Shown here one piece after another: positions 46,411-59,755 of a DNA stretch of 64,000 bases. Under the pieces are notes generated by a model. The model was not told the DNA's origin and did no database searches. It was given only the letters and a program-made list of their open reading frames with translations. Source of the DNA: Mytilus californianus (Eukaryota; Mollusca; Bivalvia; Mytilida; Mytilidae); assembly GCF_021869535.1 (NCBI RefSeq), contig NW_026262668.1, positions 139,859,635 to 139,923,634 of the forward strand, written 5' to 3'. Numbering within the stretch: the first letter of the stretch is position 1; every line of letters begins with the position of its first letter. The position numbers were made by a program, and so were the translations under genes.

Positions 46411-48665
46411 GTAGTTACAGAGCTTGTACTTGTGTCTTCTGCCAGCTATCAATCACACCCATATGTAACAACCAACCACAGAGCTTGGACTTGTGTCTTC
46501 TGCCAGCCATGCATTACACCCATATGTAACAACCAACTACAGAGCTTGTACTTGTGTCTTCTGCCAGCTATCAATCACACCCATATGTAACAACCAACCA
46601 CAGAGCTTGGACTTGTGTCTTCTGCCAGCCATGCATATTACACCCATATGTAACAACCAACTACAGAGCTTTGACTTGTGTCTTCTGCCAGCTATCAATC
46701 ACACCCATATGTAACAACCAACCACAGAGCTTGGACTTGTGTCTTCTGCCAGCTATCAATCACACCCATATGTAACAACCAACCACATCGCTTGGGCTTG
46801 TGTCTTCTGCCAGCCATGCATTACACCCATATGTAACAACCAACTACAGAGCTTGGACTTACGTCTTCTGCCAGCTATCAATCATGCCCATGTGTAACAA
46901 CCAACTACAGAGCTTGTACTTGTGTCTTCTGCCAGCCATACATTAAACCCATATGTAACAACCAACCACAGAGCTTTGACTTGTGTCTTTTGCCAGCTAT
47001 TAATCACACCCATATGTAACAACCAACCACAGAGCTTGGACTTGTGTCTTCTGCCAGCCATCAATCACACCCATATGTAACAACCAACTACAGAGCTTGT
47101 ACTTGTGTCTTCTGCCAGCCATACATTACACCCATATGTAACAACAAACCACAGAGTTTGGACTTGTGTCTTCTGCCAGCCATCAATCACACCCATATGT
47201 TACAACCAACTACAGAGCTTTGACTTGTGTCTTCTGCCAGCTATCAATCACACCCATATGTAACAACCAACCACAGAGCTTGGACTTGTGTCTTCTGCCA
47301 GCTATCAATCACATCTATATGTAACAACCAACCACAGAGCTTGTACTTGTGTCTTCTGCCAGCTATCAATCACACCCATATGTAACAACCAACTACAGAG
47401 TTTGGACTTGTGTCTTCTGCCAGCCATGCATTACACCCATATGTAACAACCAACTACAGAGCTTGTACTTGTGTCTTTTGCCAGCCATCAATCACACACA
47501 TATGTAACTACCAACTACAGAGTTTGGACTTGTGTCTTCTGCCAGCCATGCATTACACTCATATATAACAACCAACTACAGAGCTTGGACTTGTGTCTTC
47601 TGCCAGCTTTCAATCACACCTAAATGTAACAACCAACCACAGAGCTTGGACTTGTGTCTTCTGCCAGCCATGCATTACACCCATATGTAACAACCAACTA
47701 CAGAGCTTTGACTTGTGTCTTCTGCCAGCCATCAATCACACCCATATGTAACAACCAACTACAGAGTTTGGACTTGTGTCTTCTGCCAGCCATGCATTCC
47801 ACCCATATGTAACAACCAACTACAGAGCTTGGACTTGTGTCTTCTGCCAGCTATCAATCACGCCCATGTGTAACAACCAACTACAGAGCTTGTACTTGTG
47901 TCTTCTGCCAGCCATACATTACACCCATATGTAACAACCAACCACAGAGCTTTGACTTGTGTCTTTTGCCAGCTATCAATCACAGCCATATGTAACAACC
48001 AACCACAGAGCTTGGACTTGTGTCTTCTGCCAGCCATCAATCACACCCATATGTAACAACGAACTACAGAGCTTGTAATTGTGTCTTCTGCCAGCCATAC
48101 ATTACACCCATATGTAACAACCAACCACAGAGTTTGGACTTGTGTCTTCTGCCAGCCATCAATCACACCCATATGTTACAACCAACTACAGAGCTTTGAC
48201 TTGTGTCTTCTGCCAGCTATCAATCACACCTATATGTAACAACCAACCACAGAGCTTGGACTTGTGTCTTCTGCCAGCTATCAATCACATCTATATGTAA
48301 CAACCAACCACAGAGCTTGGACTTGTGTCTTCTGCCAGCCATGCATTACACCCATATGTAACAACCAACTACAGAGCTTGGACTTGTGTCTTCTGCCAGC
48401 CATCAATCACACCCATATGTAACAACCAACTACAGAGCTTGTACTTGTGTCTTCTGCCAGCCATCAATCACACCCATATGTAACAACCAACCACAGAGCT
48501 TGGACTTGTGTCTTCTGCCAGCCATGCATTACACCCATATGTAACAACCAACTACAGAGCTTGGACTTGTGTCTTCTGCCAGCCATCAATCACACCCATA
48601 TGTAACAACCAACCACAGAGCTTGGACTTGTTTCTTCTGCCAGCCATCAATCACACCCATATAAA
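46411..48665 (+). repeat. 60-bp tandem array, about 37 copies, 976-bp higher order
   Basis: Unit: cttgtgtcttctgccagcta, tcaatcacacccatatgtaa, caaccaactacagagcttgg, with alternating gccatgcatta and gctatcaatca types. Private variants (cccatgtgtaac, cttttgccag, catatgttacaacc, acatctatatg) recur 976 bp apart, about 16 units, from about 46880 to 47310 and 47856 to 48290. The multiple-of-3 unit gives fake frames. Confidence 0.95.
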
Positions 48666-50814
48666 ATTAAACAAACAACTATAGGGTTCGGACTTTGTTA
48701 TGTTAATGTGCCTCTTTACATCAAATGAATATCATTAAGTTGTAGTTGGAACAAACATAATTGATTTATAAATGTAAGAAATGCCAGTAGGTGTTTTTAA
48801 AGTCCTTTTATACTTGTATTTAAAGTATTCAGAAACAATGAACTGCATATGTTTTAGGTATAAAAGTACACTTAGAACAATTGAATAGTTAAGCCACAAG
48901 ATTTGTGTTGTGATAAGATACAAAATTTATATTGCCCCTGTCTATGGCCTCTTCATTCACCTGGACAATTATACAGCTTTATACAGAGTTTGTTTTATTT
49001 TGACACAGGATTATTATTTTAAATTAAAAAAACAACTTGGAATTTATTTCACCAAGGTATGTAGATTTTATAATGTACTAGGTAATTTACCTGAAGGAAT
49101 TTTTAATTAAATCATGTTTTTTTAATTGAAGGAAGTAAATGAGAAATGTACATGATGGAATTATTAATGTGGACTGTAATTGTCAGTCATTCTTATTTTG
49201 TGTATCCTACAATGTTAAGTCCTGGAGAGTTTGTGCAGGACCAGTCACAAGATAGATATGTAATTTTCTGTCACACATTAAGTGTCTGATGAATCAAGAA
49301 AATCAGTCAATAATTTTTCTTGGGCATAAAAACATTTGACATTTTATGAATGTTTATATACTGTATATTACAGTATTTGCTAAATGAATTAGTTCCCACA
49401 CATCAGACGAACAAAAGTCTATTATGTCATAAGATACTTAAATGATGTCAATAAATACCAGATTAAATTATATATTTTGTCATTAAACCACAAATATTTC
49501 CCAGGAAAACATTCAGATTTAGTTAGTGAATATAACATTCAATGTCAAGGTTTTCTTATTACATTAAAAACAAACAAAAGGGTCCTGTTTAACTATCAAC
49601 ACAAAAGGGCACTCACTTAACCATGAATGTAACTTGTTATGTACTGTTTAACCATCAGTTTAACTTGTCCTGAACTGTTTAACTATTTCTTTGACAAGAC
49701 TCTAAATCTCGCTCTAAATAAATCAAAAGTTATATAATTTGGGAGACAACTGCTCTAATGAGTCCGCTGACTTTGTGAGTTTGGACAGACTCAAAATTAT
49801 CAAGTTTTGTAATGGGGGGGACTGCTCAAATAGTTGCAAATAAACAAATAAAATTCTTTAACAAAGGTAACTCATTTTGCAAGAGTAGGACAGGCTCTAA
49901 ATAATATAGTGTTACATATATATATAATTTGTACTGGGACAGACAACTGTGCTAATTAGTTCCCTTAGTTTGGAAAGGCACTAAAACTAATGGCATGGGT
50001 GTATTTAAATTTTCCCCTATTATCTTCAATCAGTTGATAGTATATGTTACTTTTTTGACAAGTTCATCAGATGTTCCAGTAACCCAGTTTATTAATCATT
50101 TGTGAAAAATCTGACATTTTAAAAAGTTATTTCAACCAGTCCAAATCCTTTTTTAAAAAGATGAAAAGGAATATATGGCTGACTTAATGTACAGATAAGC
50201 CATGAACAACCCCAAGGTGGCTTTATCAATTCAAATTTACAAAAACTAATCATATATTTTTTTCCTGCAATTTCATCAAATTTAACAGATTGTTAGATAA
50301 ATCAATTCCAAATGTGCTTTAAATTTTTTAAAAAATAAACAATAGCTCTGTTTATAGAATTATTGTGTTGTTATATACAATTGACAACTTTTATGTTGGT
50401 TTGTGGTCAGTAAAACAAAACTAAATGCTGGAAAGCATTGAAGCTTAGTAGGCTGAAGGAAATACTCTGAATTACCATAAATTTTAGGAATGTGAAGAAA
50501 AGTAAATATTTGAGTAAGTAAGTGTGTATTGATAAAGGTCAGTTCTCTGTTGACTTGGAATTTTAAGTGAAGAATAAACCATCTAAAAATAAACCATTAT
50601 AGAAACAATTTGTACATGTATATTTTATTAAAAATACAAAAATAATCTATTCTCGGCCTAGATTATTTATTTTTCCAATTTATAAAGTTGTTAGTATTTT
50701 TAATTCTTAAGGCAATGAGAAAGAGATATTGTTTTAATTTGAATAATTGTAAAAAGAAGTCATTTTATGTAGAAAACAAGGATTTTTTATATACCTCAGG
50801 CAATAGTTAAAACA
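48666..50814. other. Unassigned AT-rich stretch
   Basis: No exon chain or repeat family recognised. Short open frames lack splice context. Confidence 0.4.
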
Positions 50815-51310
50815 TATCTGTTAAGATATTTCAGGCTGTCCTTGTGACATACCTGTGTATAATTATTCATGTAATTTGGTAATACTGTTAGATATTTCAG
50901 GCTGTCCTTTACATTGTGACATACCTGTGTATAATTATTTGGTAATACAGTTAGAAATTTCAGGCTGTCCTTGACATTGTGACATACCTGTGTATAATTA
51001 TTTGGTTATACTGTTAGATATTTCAAGCTGTCCTTGTGACATACCTGTGTATAATTATTTGGTAATACTGTTAGATATTTCAGGCTGTCCTTGTGACATA
51101 CCTGTGTATAATAATTTGGTAATACTGTTAGATAATTCAGGCTGTCCTTGACATTGTGACATACCTGTGTATAATTATTTGGTTATACTGTTAGATATTT
51201 CAAGCTGTCCTTGTGACATACCTGTGTATAATTATTTGGTAATACTGTTAGATATTTCAGGCTGTCCTTGACATTGTGACATACCTGTGTATAATTATTT
51301 GGTCATTCTG
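50815..51310 (+). repeat. 57/63-bp tandem array, about 8 copies
   Basis: Unit: atactgttagatatttcagg, ctgtccttgtgacatacctg, tgtataattatttggta, with an optional 6-8 bp acattg insert after tccttg that alternates between units. Confidence 0.9.
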
Positions 51311-51515
51311 GTGGATTAATTTTTTTTTCTTAGGTACCAATTTTTGTGGATTAAGGTAAAAGAATATATGTGTTTTCATGTATATTTGATTTCATGGTTT
51401 CACAAAAGTCTGCATACAAGTCTATAGATAGTTTGTACTTTTTTGAACATCTAAATTTGAAATCCACAGAAGTTGGTTGTCCCACGAAGAATAAAGAATC
51501 TTACAGCACAAAACT
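51311..51515 (+). repeat. Dispersed repeat (ggtaccaatttttgtggatt)
   Basis: Contains ggtaccaatttttgtggatt, gatttcatggtttcac and aacatctaaatttgaaatcc, words I recall from a common mollusc repeat. The AG and GT around 51335-51357 only mimic an exon. Confidence 0.4.
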
Positions 51516-51629
51516 TTATAAGATAATTATAATTAAAAATATAAGGTTTAGTACAGTTTAAAATTTGTTTTAATCTGAGATATAAAACGTGGAAAAGTTA
51601 TGATATAAGTATTAGATCAATTTCTGTGT

Positions 51630-53150
51630 TCCCCAAAACTTAGGTGTGAAATTATTCCTCTGACACCAGATTTTACCATTTAGTGGTATAGAGCACCTGT
51701 GTGGCAGCTTGTACCACAAACATAGGTGTGAAATAATTCCTCTGACACCAGATTTTACCATCCAGTGGTATAGAGCACTTGTGTGGCAGCTTGTACCACA
51801 AACATAGGTGTGAAATAATTTCTCTGACACCAGATTTTACCATACAGTGGTATAGAGCACCTATGTGGCAGCTTGTACCACACACATAGATCTGAAATCA
51901 TTTCTCTGACACCAGATTTTACCATCCAGTGGTATAGAGCACCTGTGTGGCAGCTTGTACCACAAACATAGGTGTGAAATAATTCCTCTGACACCAGATT
52001 TTACAATCCAGTGGTATGAAGCACTTGTGTGGCAGCTTGTACCACAGTCATAGATCTGAAATCATTTCTCTGACACCAGATTTTACCATCCAGTGGTATG
52101 AAGTACTTGTGTGGCAGCTTGTACCACAGACATAGATCTGAAATCATTCCTCTGACACCAGATTTTACCATCCAGTAGTATGGAGCACCTGTGTGGCAAC
52201 TTGTACCACACACATAGATCTGAAATAATTTCTCTGACACCAGATTTTACCATCCAGTGGTATGAAGCACTTGTGTGGCAGCTTGTACCACAGACATAGA
52301 TCTGAAATCATCCCTCTGACACCAGATTTTACCATCCAGTGGTATAGAGCACCTGTGTGGCAGCTTGTACCACAAACATAGGTGTGAAATAATTCCTTTG
52401 ACACCAGATTTTACCATCCAGTGGTATAGAGCACCTGTGTGGCAGCTTGTACCACACACATAGATCTGAAATCATTTCTCTGACACCAAATTTTACCATC
52501 CAGTGGTATATAGCACCTGTGTGGCAGCTTGTACCACACACATAGATCTGAAATCATTTCTCTGACACCAGATTTTACCATCCAGTGGTATAGAGCACCT
52601 GTGTGGCAGCTTGTATCACAAACATAGGTGTGAAATAATTCCTTTGACACCAGATTTTACCATCCAGTGGTATAGAGCACCTGTGTGGCAGCTTGTACAA
52701 CACACATAGATCTGAAATCATTTCTCTGACACCAAATTTTACCATCCTGTGGTATATAGCACCTGTGTGGCAGCTTGTACCACACACATAGATCTGAAAT
52801 CATTTCTCTGACACCAGATTTTACCATCCAGTGATATAGAGCACCTGTGTGGCAGCTTGTACCACAAACATAGATCTGAAATCATTTCTCTGACACCAGA
52901 TTTTACCATCCAGTGGTATGGAGCACCTGTGTGGCAGCCTTTACCACAAACATAGATCTGAAATCATTTCTCTGACACCAGATTTTACCGTCCAGTGGTA
53001 TAGAGCACCTGTGTGGCAGCTTGTACCACAAACATAGGTGTGAAATAATTCCTCTGACACCAGATTTTACCATCCAGTGGTATAGAGCACCTTTGTGGCA
53101 GCTTGTATCCCAAACATAGGTGTGAAATTATTTCTTTTACACCAGATTTT
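51630..53150 (+). repeat. 82-bp tandem array, about 18 copies
   Basis: Unit: ctctgacaccagattttacc, atccagtggtatagagcacc, tgtgtggcagcttgtaccac, aaacatag, then either gtgtgaaataattc or atctgaaatcatttc. The two 3' subtypes are interspersed. Confidence 0.95.
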
Positions 53151-53394
53151 ATCATGCTGTTGGTTTGAGCACCTGTATCACAGCCTGTCTAACAAAGATA
53201 GATCTGAGTTCATTCCTCTTTTCATGATTCATGGATCTATATAGATCTTTTAATGATTTTAATGCACAGGAATAAAATGAGGTCATGTTTTGGTACCTTT
53301 CATTATGTGCATTTCTCTATATTTTTTTAGCAATTCCAAATATGATGAAATTTTAGTTCACATCTTTCTTTTATGAAATCAAGTTGTCTTGTAA

Positions 53395-53900
53395 TTTGAT
53401 TATACATGTATCCTAATGACTCCATCCGTTGTCTTGTAATTTGATTATATCCTAATGACTCCATCCGTTGTCGTGTAATTTGATTATATCCTAATGACTC
53501 CATCCGTTGTCTTGTAATTTGATTATATCCTAATGACTCCATCCGTTGTCTTGTAATTTGATTATATCCTAATGACTCCATCCGTTGTCTTGTAATTTGA
53601 TTATATCCTAATGACTCCATCCGTTGTCGTGTAATTTGATTATATCCTAATGACTCCATCCGTTGTCGTGTAATTTGATTATATCCTAATGACTCCATCC
53701 GTTGTCTTGTAATTTGATTATATCCTAATGACTCCATCCGTTGTCTTGTAATTTGATTATATCCTAATGACTCCATCCATTGTCGTGTAATTTGATTATA
53801 TCCTAATGACTCCATCCGTTGTCGTGTAATTTGATTATATCCTAATGACTCCATCCGTTGTCTTGTAATTTGATTATATCCTAATGACTCCATCCGTACT
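53395..53900 (-). repeat. 39-bp tandem array, about 13 copies
   Basis: Unit (+): ccgttgtcttgtaatttgat, tatatcctaatgactccat; nearly identical copies (tcttg/tcgtg variants). The - strand 193-codon frame (RMESLGYNQITRQ) comes from the multiple-of-3 unit. Confidence 0.95.
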
Positions 53901-54499
53901 TCATCCATTCAGTCGCCATTGTTGTTTAGGAAAGTGAAAAGTTCGACGTAGATCAGTCTTTGATTTGTGACGTATGTAAAGTTCTGTTGATTCCTGTGTA
54001 ACTGGTCTTTGATTTATTGACCTTTGACCTCTTACATGATTACATTAAGCCTTAAATTTAACAGATATAAATGATTGAGGAATGATTAAAAAGAGATTAT
54101 TGAGGATAAATGACACAGATTATTTGAACATTGAATATCTGTCTGTTATATTTATGGAATACAGTGGTTTACGATCAATACTGTTGGAAGATGATATTGG
54201 AATTTCTGACATTTGCCTGTACTAGTAAAGCATTGTAATATTATGGGATGGAATAACCAGATGGATATTTTGTTTTAATATATTTTCAGTAAGTTGTAAG
54301 TTTGAGTATAATGATTAACACATGTTTGATAGACTGTAAGTAATCAATAGCACATCATGATTTATGGACATAATGATATACCTTTTATAACCAGTATGTT
54401 CCTAAAAAATATAGACAGTACCCTGAAGATCAACTGAATTCATCCCCAAAAATTCAATAAGAATAAACAAGAAGGCAAAAATAAAATGTAAAACTATTA
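53901..54499. other. Unassigned stretch
   Basis: Nothing firm. On the - strand, caacaATGGCGACTGAATGG just before the 39-bp array has good start context but runs only a few codons. Confidence 0.35.
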
Positions 54500-54690
54500 G
54501 AATAAGGAGATGTGTTATGATTGCCAATGAGACAACTATCCATACAGATCTAATATTCTGAACAGGTCACTGTGCAGCCTTCAACAATAAACATAAAGAA
54601 TACTTTGTTGTTAAACATCTTTGTGCTGTAACAATTGTCCCAGGTTACCAGGTATGGGGAGGGTTTGGGACAATAGTAACAGCATAACAT
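54500..54690 (-). mobile_element. Repeat S fragment
   Basis: aaggagatgtgttatgattg, ccaatgagacaactatcca, ccttcaacaataaac (reverse S tail), followed by an S-head-like cccaggtta...ggggagggttt in the other orientation. Confidence 0.6.
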
Positions 54691-54974
54691 TAGAACACAC
54701 AACAAAATTTCTGAATTTGCTTCAATATATTGTTAATACTAAATAGCTTTGTAAAGTTTGCCTTTTTCAGAATATGGTGAGCAAGTTAACTAATTTATTA
54801 CTCTGCAGTTCGGTTAGCATTTAGCTTTTAATGTCAAGCTTGTATTCCTTACATAGAATATACTTTGTCATTGAAATGTCCAATCTTTTAATGTAAGAGT
54901 TAAATGGAAACAGATAACAATCCATGATACATCAGTAATTCACTATTGGACCATAAATTGATATTGTTCTTCAC

Positions 54975-55110
54975 TCATGAGATGCATGAGCATATAAACA
55001 TTTGTAATGAATTGACTTGACTCATGGGATGCATGAGAATATAAACATTTGTAATGAATTGACTTGACTCATGAGATGCATGAGCATACCAGTATATTCC
55101 TTTTGTAATG
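54975..55110 (+). repeat. About 52-bp repeat, 2.5 copies
   Basis: Unit: ctcatgagatgcatgagcat, ataaacatttgtaatgaatt, gacttga. Confidence 0.8.
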
Positions 55111-55548
55111 AATTTACTTGAAAGTAATGCTAATCAGTTACTACTGTCAATATTTGTCATGATTTGAAGAGTTGTCTCCCATCATGAGAGCACCAGGACT
55201 AGGAATCCTAGTTTCAGTGAGGGTCAATTTTTAGCACATTAAAAACACACTCAACACAACTATACAACAGACATGATGGATTACACAGATAGAAAGGTTA
55301 GAGGTCACCATTGAGCACCTGTTATTCTTATTTTTATAATGACCTGAACATCAGGTGCATTTGTGTTGTAATCAATATTGTCTTCAGTCCTTAGTAGGCC
55401 TGCTATAACAAATCAGTGTCTTCTGTGAAGACATTCTCTCTTGTGGTTCTATCATCTGTAAAGATTCTTTCTTGTGTCAAGTCTCATTCGTCTTCTATAA
55501 AGATGTATACTTGCATATTCTTGTGTAAAGTCCCAGACTAGACACATT

Positions 55549-56040
55549 TTCCCTTGTCCGTCTGTATATCAATTTGTCTCGAAATTGGTTACATTTCTCT
55601 ATCTTCAGTTTGCCTCAATCAAATGTTATGAAACATATATGTACGCAATGCTTATTACATTTTTGTATCACCAAACACAGATCAAGTTTTCAATTTGGTG
55701 GCGTCACTTTCTTAATGGAAAAATTGCTGAATTTGCTATTTCCGCGCTCTGACTTTACTTTGCCACAATTAAGTGTTCCAAAGCTTATAAACACAATGTT
55801 TATTAATACAAAACACAGATCAAGTTCACATTTGGTTGTCATGTCTTTCACCATTCTTGAATTATTTCATTTTAGAAATGGAAAAATTGGTGAATTAATA
55901 GCAGTTACCACACTGGAATTTTACTTTGCCTCAACCAAATGTTATAAAACATATACACAATGCTTAATTTACAGATCAAGTTTGAAATTTTGATGGCCTC
56001 ACTTTCACTATTCTTGAGTTATGCCCCTTTATTAAGTTTC
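55549..56040 (+). mobile_element. Family H interior, 5' hairpin lost
   Basis: Starts ttcccttgtccgtctg and has three or four diverged internal units (cagtttgcctcaatcaaatg, aaacacagatcaagtt, gagttatgcccctttatt). No GC-rich hairpin and no terminal end. Confidence 0.65.
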
Positions 56041-56565
56041 AAAGAAAACAAAATGTCAAAAGGTTTGAATTAGTACATTGCCTCTTGCATATTTACGAGC
56101 AGGTTTTATCCCTCATCACTGTTTTCATATAAACATTTAGATCATTTATTTTTGGGAAATGGAATGGACTGAACTAGTTCTTCATTTATAGTATTGTGAA
56201 TGTGTTACTTCTGCAATTATATATCACTATCTTAATACTATCATTATTGTCTAAGAAGAAAAATATCAGCTTGATTTATGTAGACAACTCACTTCTCATA
56301 AAATCTCCAAAGATTAGAGTCTTGAATGTTTTTGTACCAACCCTCACAGAGGTTTACATCACATGACCATGCAGGATTACATAATCACAGAATATCCTAT
56401 TCACCTCATAATACCAGTGATTACATATCCTATAACAAAGAATTCTTTACTTAACATTTGATTTGAGGTGTGGGTTTGAGGTCGGATTGCGTGGTAGATA
56501 TGATAATAAGTTATGACATATACCGGTATTGTTTTTTCTACATACAAGTCATACAAGGCGTTTAT

Positions 56566-56665
56566 TTTTGTTTAGCTTGTGACTAAAATAATTCATTCAA
56601 GCCAGACATAGTGATCCTAAATTCTGTTGGCGGCAGTGGTGGTCCTACATTCTGTGGATATTATG
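56566..56665 (+). mobile_element. Family E 5' end, diverged
   Basis: gtttagcttgtgactaaaat...gccagacatagtgatcctaa, with attctgttggcggcagtgg, resembling the E head; the rest is not recognised. Confidence 0.45.
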
Positions 56666-57327
56666 TACTTATGTCATAGCATTGCACAAGGCCATGTTTT
56701 TCTCCAACTGTTTATAATGTCTTTACTCTAAATCCTTCAGATGTGTACTTATTGATACTTTAGTCTGGGAGAACATAATGATCATGTAACTGATATTTAT
56801 GTCATTTAATCTCTAGTGAGAAGTTGTCTCATTGGCAATCATACATGTTATAATGATTCATTTATCAGTTGACTTTGTACTAGCTTTCAGTAACTGTTAT
56901 GTTAGTGATAAGTGTCTTTGTTTTTATGATAGTTATTGACTTTGTACTAGCTTTCAGTAACTGTTATGTTGGTGATAAGTGTCTTTGTCTTTATGATAGT
57001 TATTGACTTTGTACTAGCTTTCAGTAACTGTTATGTTGGTGATAAGTGTCTTTGTCTTTATGATAGTTATTGACTTTGTACTAGCTTGCAGTAACTGTTA
57101 TGTTGGTGATAAGTGTCTTTGTTTTTATGATAGTTATTGACTTTGTACTAGCTTGCAGTAACTGTTATGTTGGTGATTAGTGTCTTTGTCTCTATGATAG
57201 TTATTGACTTTGTACTAGCTTGCAGTAACTGTTATGTTGGTGATAAGTGTCTTTGTTTTTATGATAGTTATTGACTTTGTACTAGCTTGCAGTAACTGTT
57301 ATGTTGGTGATAAGTGTCTTTGTTTTT

Positions 57328-58577
57328 GTCGAGCCTGCGACTTTTGTCGCAGAAAGCTCGACATAGGGATAGCGATCCGGCGGCGGCGGCGGCTACGGCG
57401 GCGGCGGCGGCGGCGTTAGCTAACTTCTTAAAAGCTTTATATTTTAGAAGATGGAAGACCTGGATGCTTCATACTTTGTATATGGATGCCTCATGTTACG
57501 AAGTTTCCGTCAGTCACATGTCCAATGTCCTTGACCTCATTTTCATGGTTCAGTGACTACTTGAAAAAAAAGTTCAGATTTTTTGTAATGTTAAATTCTC
57601 TCTTATTATAAGTAATAGGATAACTATATTTGGTATGTGCGTACCTTGCAAGGTCCTCATGCCCGTCAGACAGTTTTCACTTGACCTCGACCTCATTTCA
57701 TGGATCAGTGAACAAGGTTAAGTTTTCGTGGTCAAGTCCATATCTCAGATACTATAAGCAATAGGTCTAGTATATTCGGTGTATGGAAGGACTGTAAGGT
57801 GTACATGTCCAACTGGCAGGTGTCATCTGACCTTGACCTCATTTTCATGGTTCAGTGGTTATAGTTAAGTTTTTGTGTTTTGGTCTGTTTTTCTTATACT
57901 GTATGCAATAGGTCTACTATATTTGGTGTATGGAATGATTGTAAGGTGAACATGTCTAGCTGGCAGGTGTCATCTGACCTTGACCTCATTTTCATGGTTC
58001 AGTGGTCAAAGTTAAGTTTTTGAGTTTTGGTCTTTCTTTCTAATACTGCATGCAATAGGTCAGCTATATTTGGTGTATGGAATGATTGTAAGGTGTACAT
58101 GTCTAGCTGACAGGTGTCATCTTACCTTGACCTCATTTTCATGGTTCAGTGGTCAAAGTTAAGTTTTTGAGTTTTGGTCTTTTTTTCTAATACTATATGC
58201 AATAGTTCAACTATATTTGGTGTATGGAAATATTTTATGATCTATATGTCAGTCACGCAGGTTTTATTTGACCTTGACCTCATTTTCAAGGTTCATTGCT
58301 CAGTGTTAAGTTTTTGTGTTTTCGTCTGTTTTTCTTAAACTATAAGCAATAGGTCAACTATATTTGTTGTATGGAAGAATTGTTAGCTGTACATGCCTGC
58401 CTAGCATGGTTCATCTTACCTTGACCTCATTTTCATGGTTCATTGGTCAATGTTTAGTTTACTTGGTTAATGTTAAGTTTATGTGACAGTTGTAATAAAG
58501 CTTTATATTTAGGACTATCAACATAATATCAATGATTAGTAAAGAAGGCGAGACATTTCAGCGTGTGCACTCTTGTT
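57328..58577 (+). mobile_element. Family E2 hairpin element in 67-bp array
   Basis: 5' hairpin gtcgagcctgcgac/gtcgcagaaagctcgac, (cgg)n-rich start, about five internal units of about 160 bp (ttgaccttgacctcattttc, tatatttggtgtatggaatg, aaggtgtacatgtctagctg). The 3' end aaggcgagacatttcagcgt then gcactcttg|tt. Both flanks join to one array unit, so the ends are known within the T-run. Confidence 0.9.
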
Positions 58578-58701
58578 ATGATAGTTATTGACTTTGTACT
58601 AGCTTGCAGTAACTGTTATGTTGGTGATAAGTGTCTTTGTTTTTATGATAGTTATTGACTTTGTACTAGCTTGCAGTAACTGTTATGTTGGTGATAAGTG
58701 T

Positions 58702-59195
58702 CAGTGATATTGTTTGCCTCAAATTACAGCCGAAATTCGGCTTTTTCCCCTAGAGAAAATTCCCAATTACTAAAAAAAATGGCTTAAAATTCCTCCCAAA
58801 AAGTTTTACATTTTCCCCAAACAGTGATGGCATTGGTAGTAATGATTGTAAATATCGTATTCATGTTATAATTTTGATATTAGAAAGCACTTTTGAGATC
58901 CGGTTTTCTGATCAGAATCATCATGGTGTTTGTAACACATGTGGTTTTCAATGCATTAAGGACCATCATTGCTTCTGTTTCTTTCCCCTCTTAGAAAAGT
59001 ACCTTTCAGGTTGAAAATGTCTGACAACCAAAATATACATGAAAAAACAGTGAAAAAAAGACTGCAAAGGTCGGCAAAAAATCGAAAATGTGTTTAGAAT
59101 AAAATATACAAATTTCCCAATTTCAATAAAAAATATGCATTTTTCCCAATAAAAAACGGTAGAGGTAGTTTTGAAAAAAGACAACAATATCACTG
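58702..59195. mobile_element. hAT/Transib-like MITE, 494 bp, 5-bp TSD
   Basis: TIR cagtgatattgtt at 58702-58714 and its inverse at 59183-59195; agtgt on both sides (58697-58701, 59196-59200), and the host array unit is restored without it. CAGTG ends with a 5-bp duplication suggest hAT5- or Transib-type (inference). No transposase. Confidence 0.85.
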
Positions 59196-59755
59196 AGTGT
59201 CTTTGTCTCTATGATAGTTATTGACTTTGTACTAGCTTGCAGTAACTGTTATGTTGGTGATAAGTGTCTTTGTTTTTATGTTAGTTATTGACTTTGTACT
59301 AGCTTTCAGTAACTGTTATGTTGGTGATAAGTGTCTTTGTCTTTATGATAGTTATTGACTTTGTAATAGCTTTCAGTAATTGGTATGTTGGTGATAAGTG
59401 TCTTTGTCTTTAGGATAGTTATTGACTTTGTACTAGCTTTCAGTAACTATTATGTTGGTGATTAGTGTCTTTGTCTTTATGATAGTTATTGACTTTGTAA
59501 TAGCTTTCAGTAACTGTTATGTTGGTGATAAGTGTCTTTGTTTTTATGATAGTTATTGACTTTGTACTAGCTTTCAGTAACTGTTATGTTGGTGATAAGT
59601 GTCTTTGTCTTTATGATAGTTATTGCCTTGTACTAGCTTGCAGTAATTGTTATGTTGGTGATAAGTGTCTTTGTCTTTTTGATCATGAGGATAGTTGTTT
59701 TTTGTACTTTGTGCCAATCTGATAAGTCGAGGCATTTCAAAACTAATTTTTACAG

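Larger units (their letters stand above)
56868..59690 (+). repeat. 67-bp tandem array in three blocks
   Basis: Unit: atgatagttattgactttgt, actagctttcagtaactgtt, atgttggtgataagtgtctt, tgttttt. Blocks 56868-57327, 58578-58701 and 59201-59685, about 15 copies, were one array split by two transposons. Subtypes ctttcag and cttgcag cluster. Confidence 0.95.

Noticed and set aside
46882-48040. Two near-identical 60-codon - strand frames
   Set aside because: They are the same place in two copies of the 976-bp higher-order repeat, not paralogous genes.
51335-51357. Tiny exon between AG and GT
   Set aside because: The sequence belongs to a dispersed repeat; the splice-like dinucleotides are incidental.
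53327-53908. 193-codon - strand frame of 13-residue repeats
   Set aside because: Product of the 39-bp array; identity at DNA level is as high as at protein level, so there is no sign of coding constraint.
57234-57419. Arg-rich 61-codon frame
   Set aside because: Runs from the 67-bp array into the (cgg)n head of the family E2 element; no coding logic.
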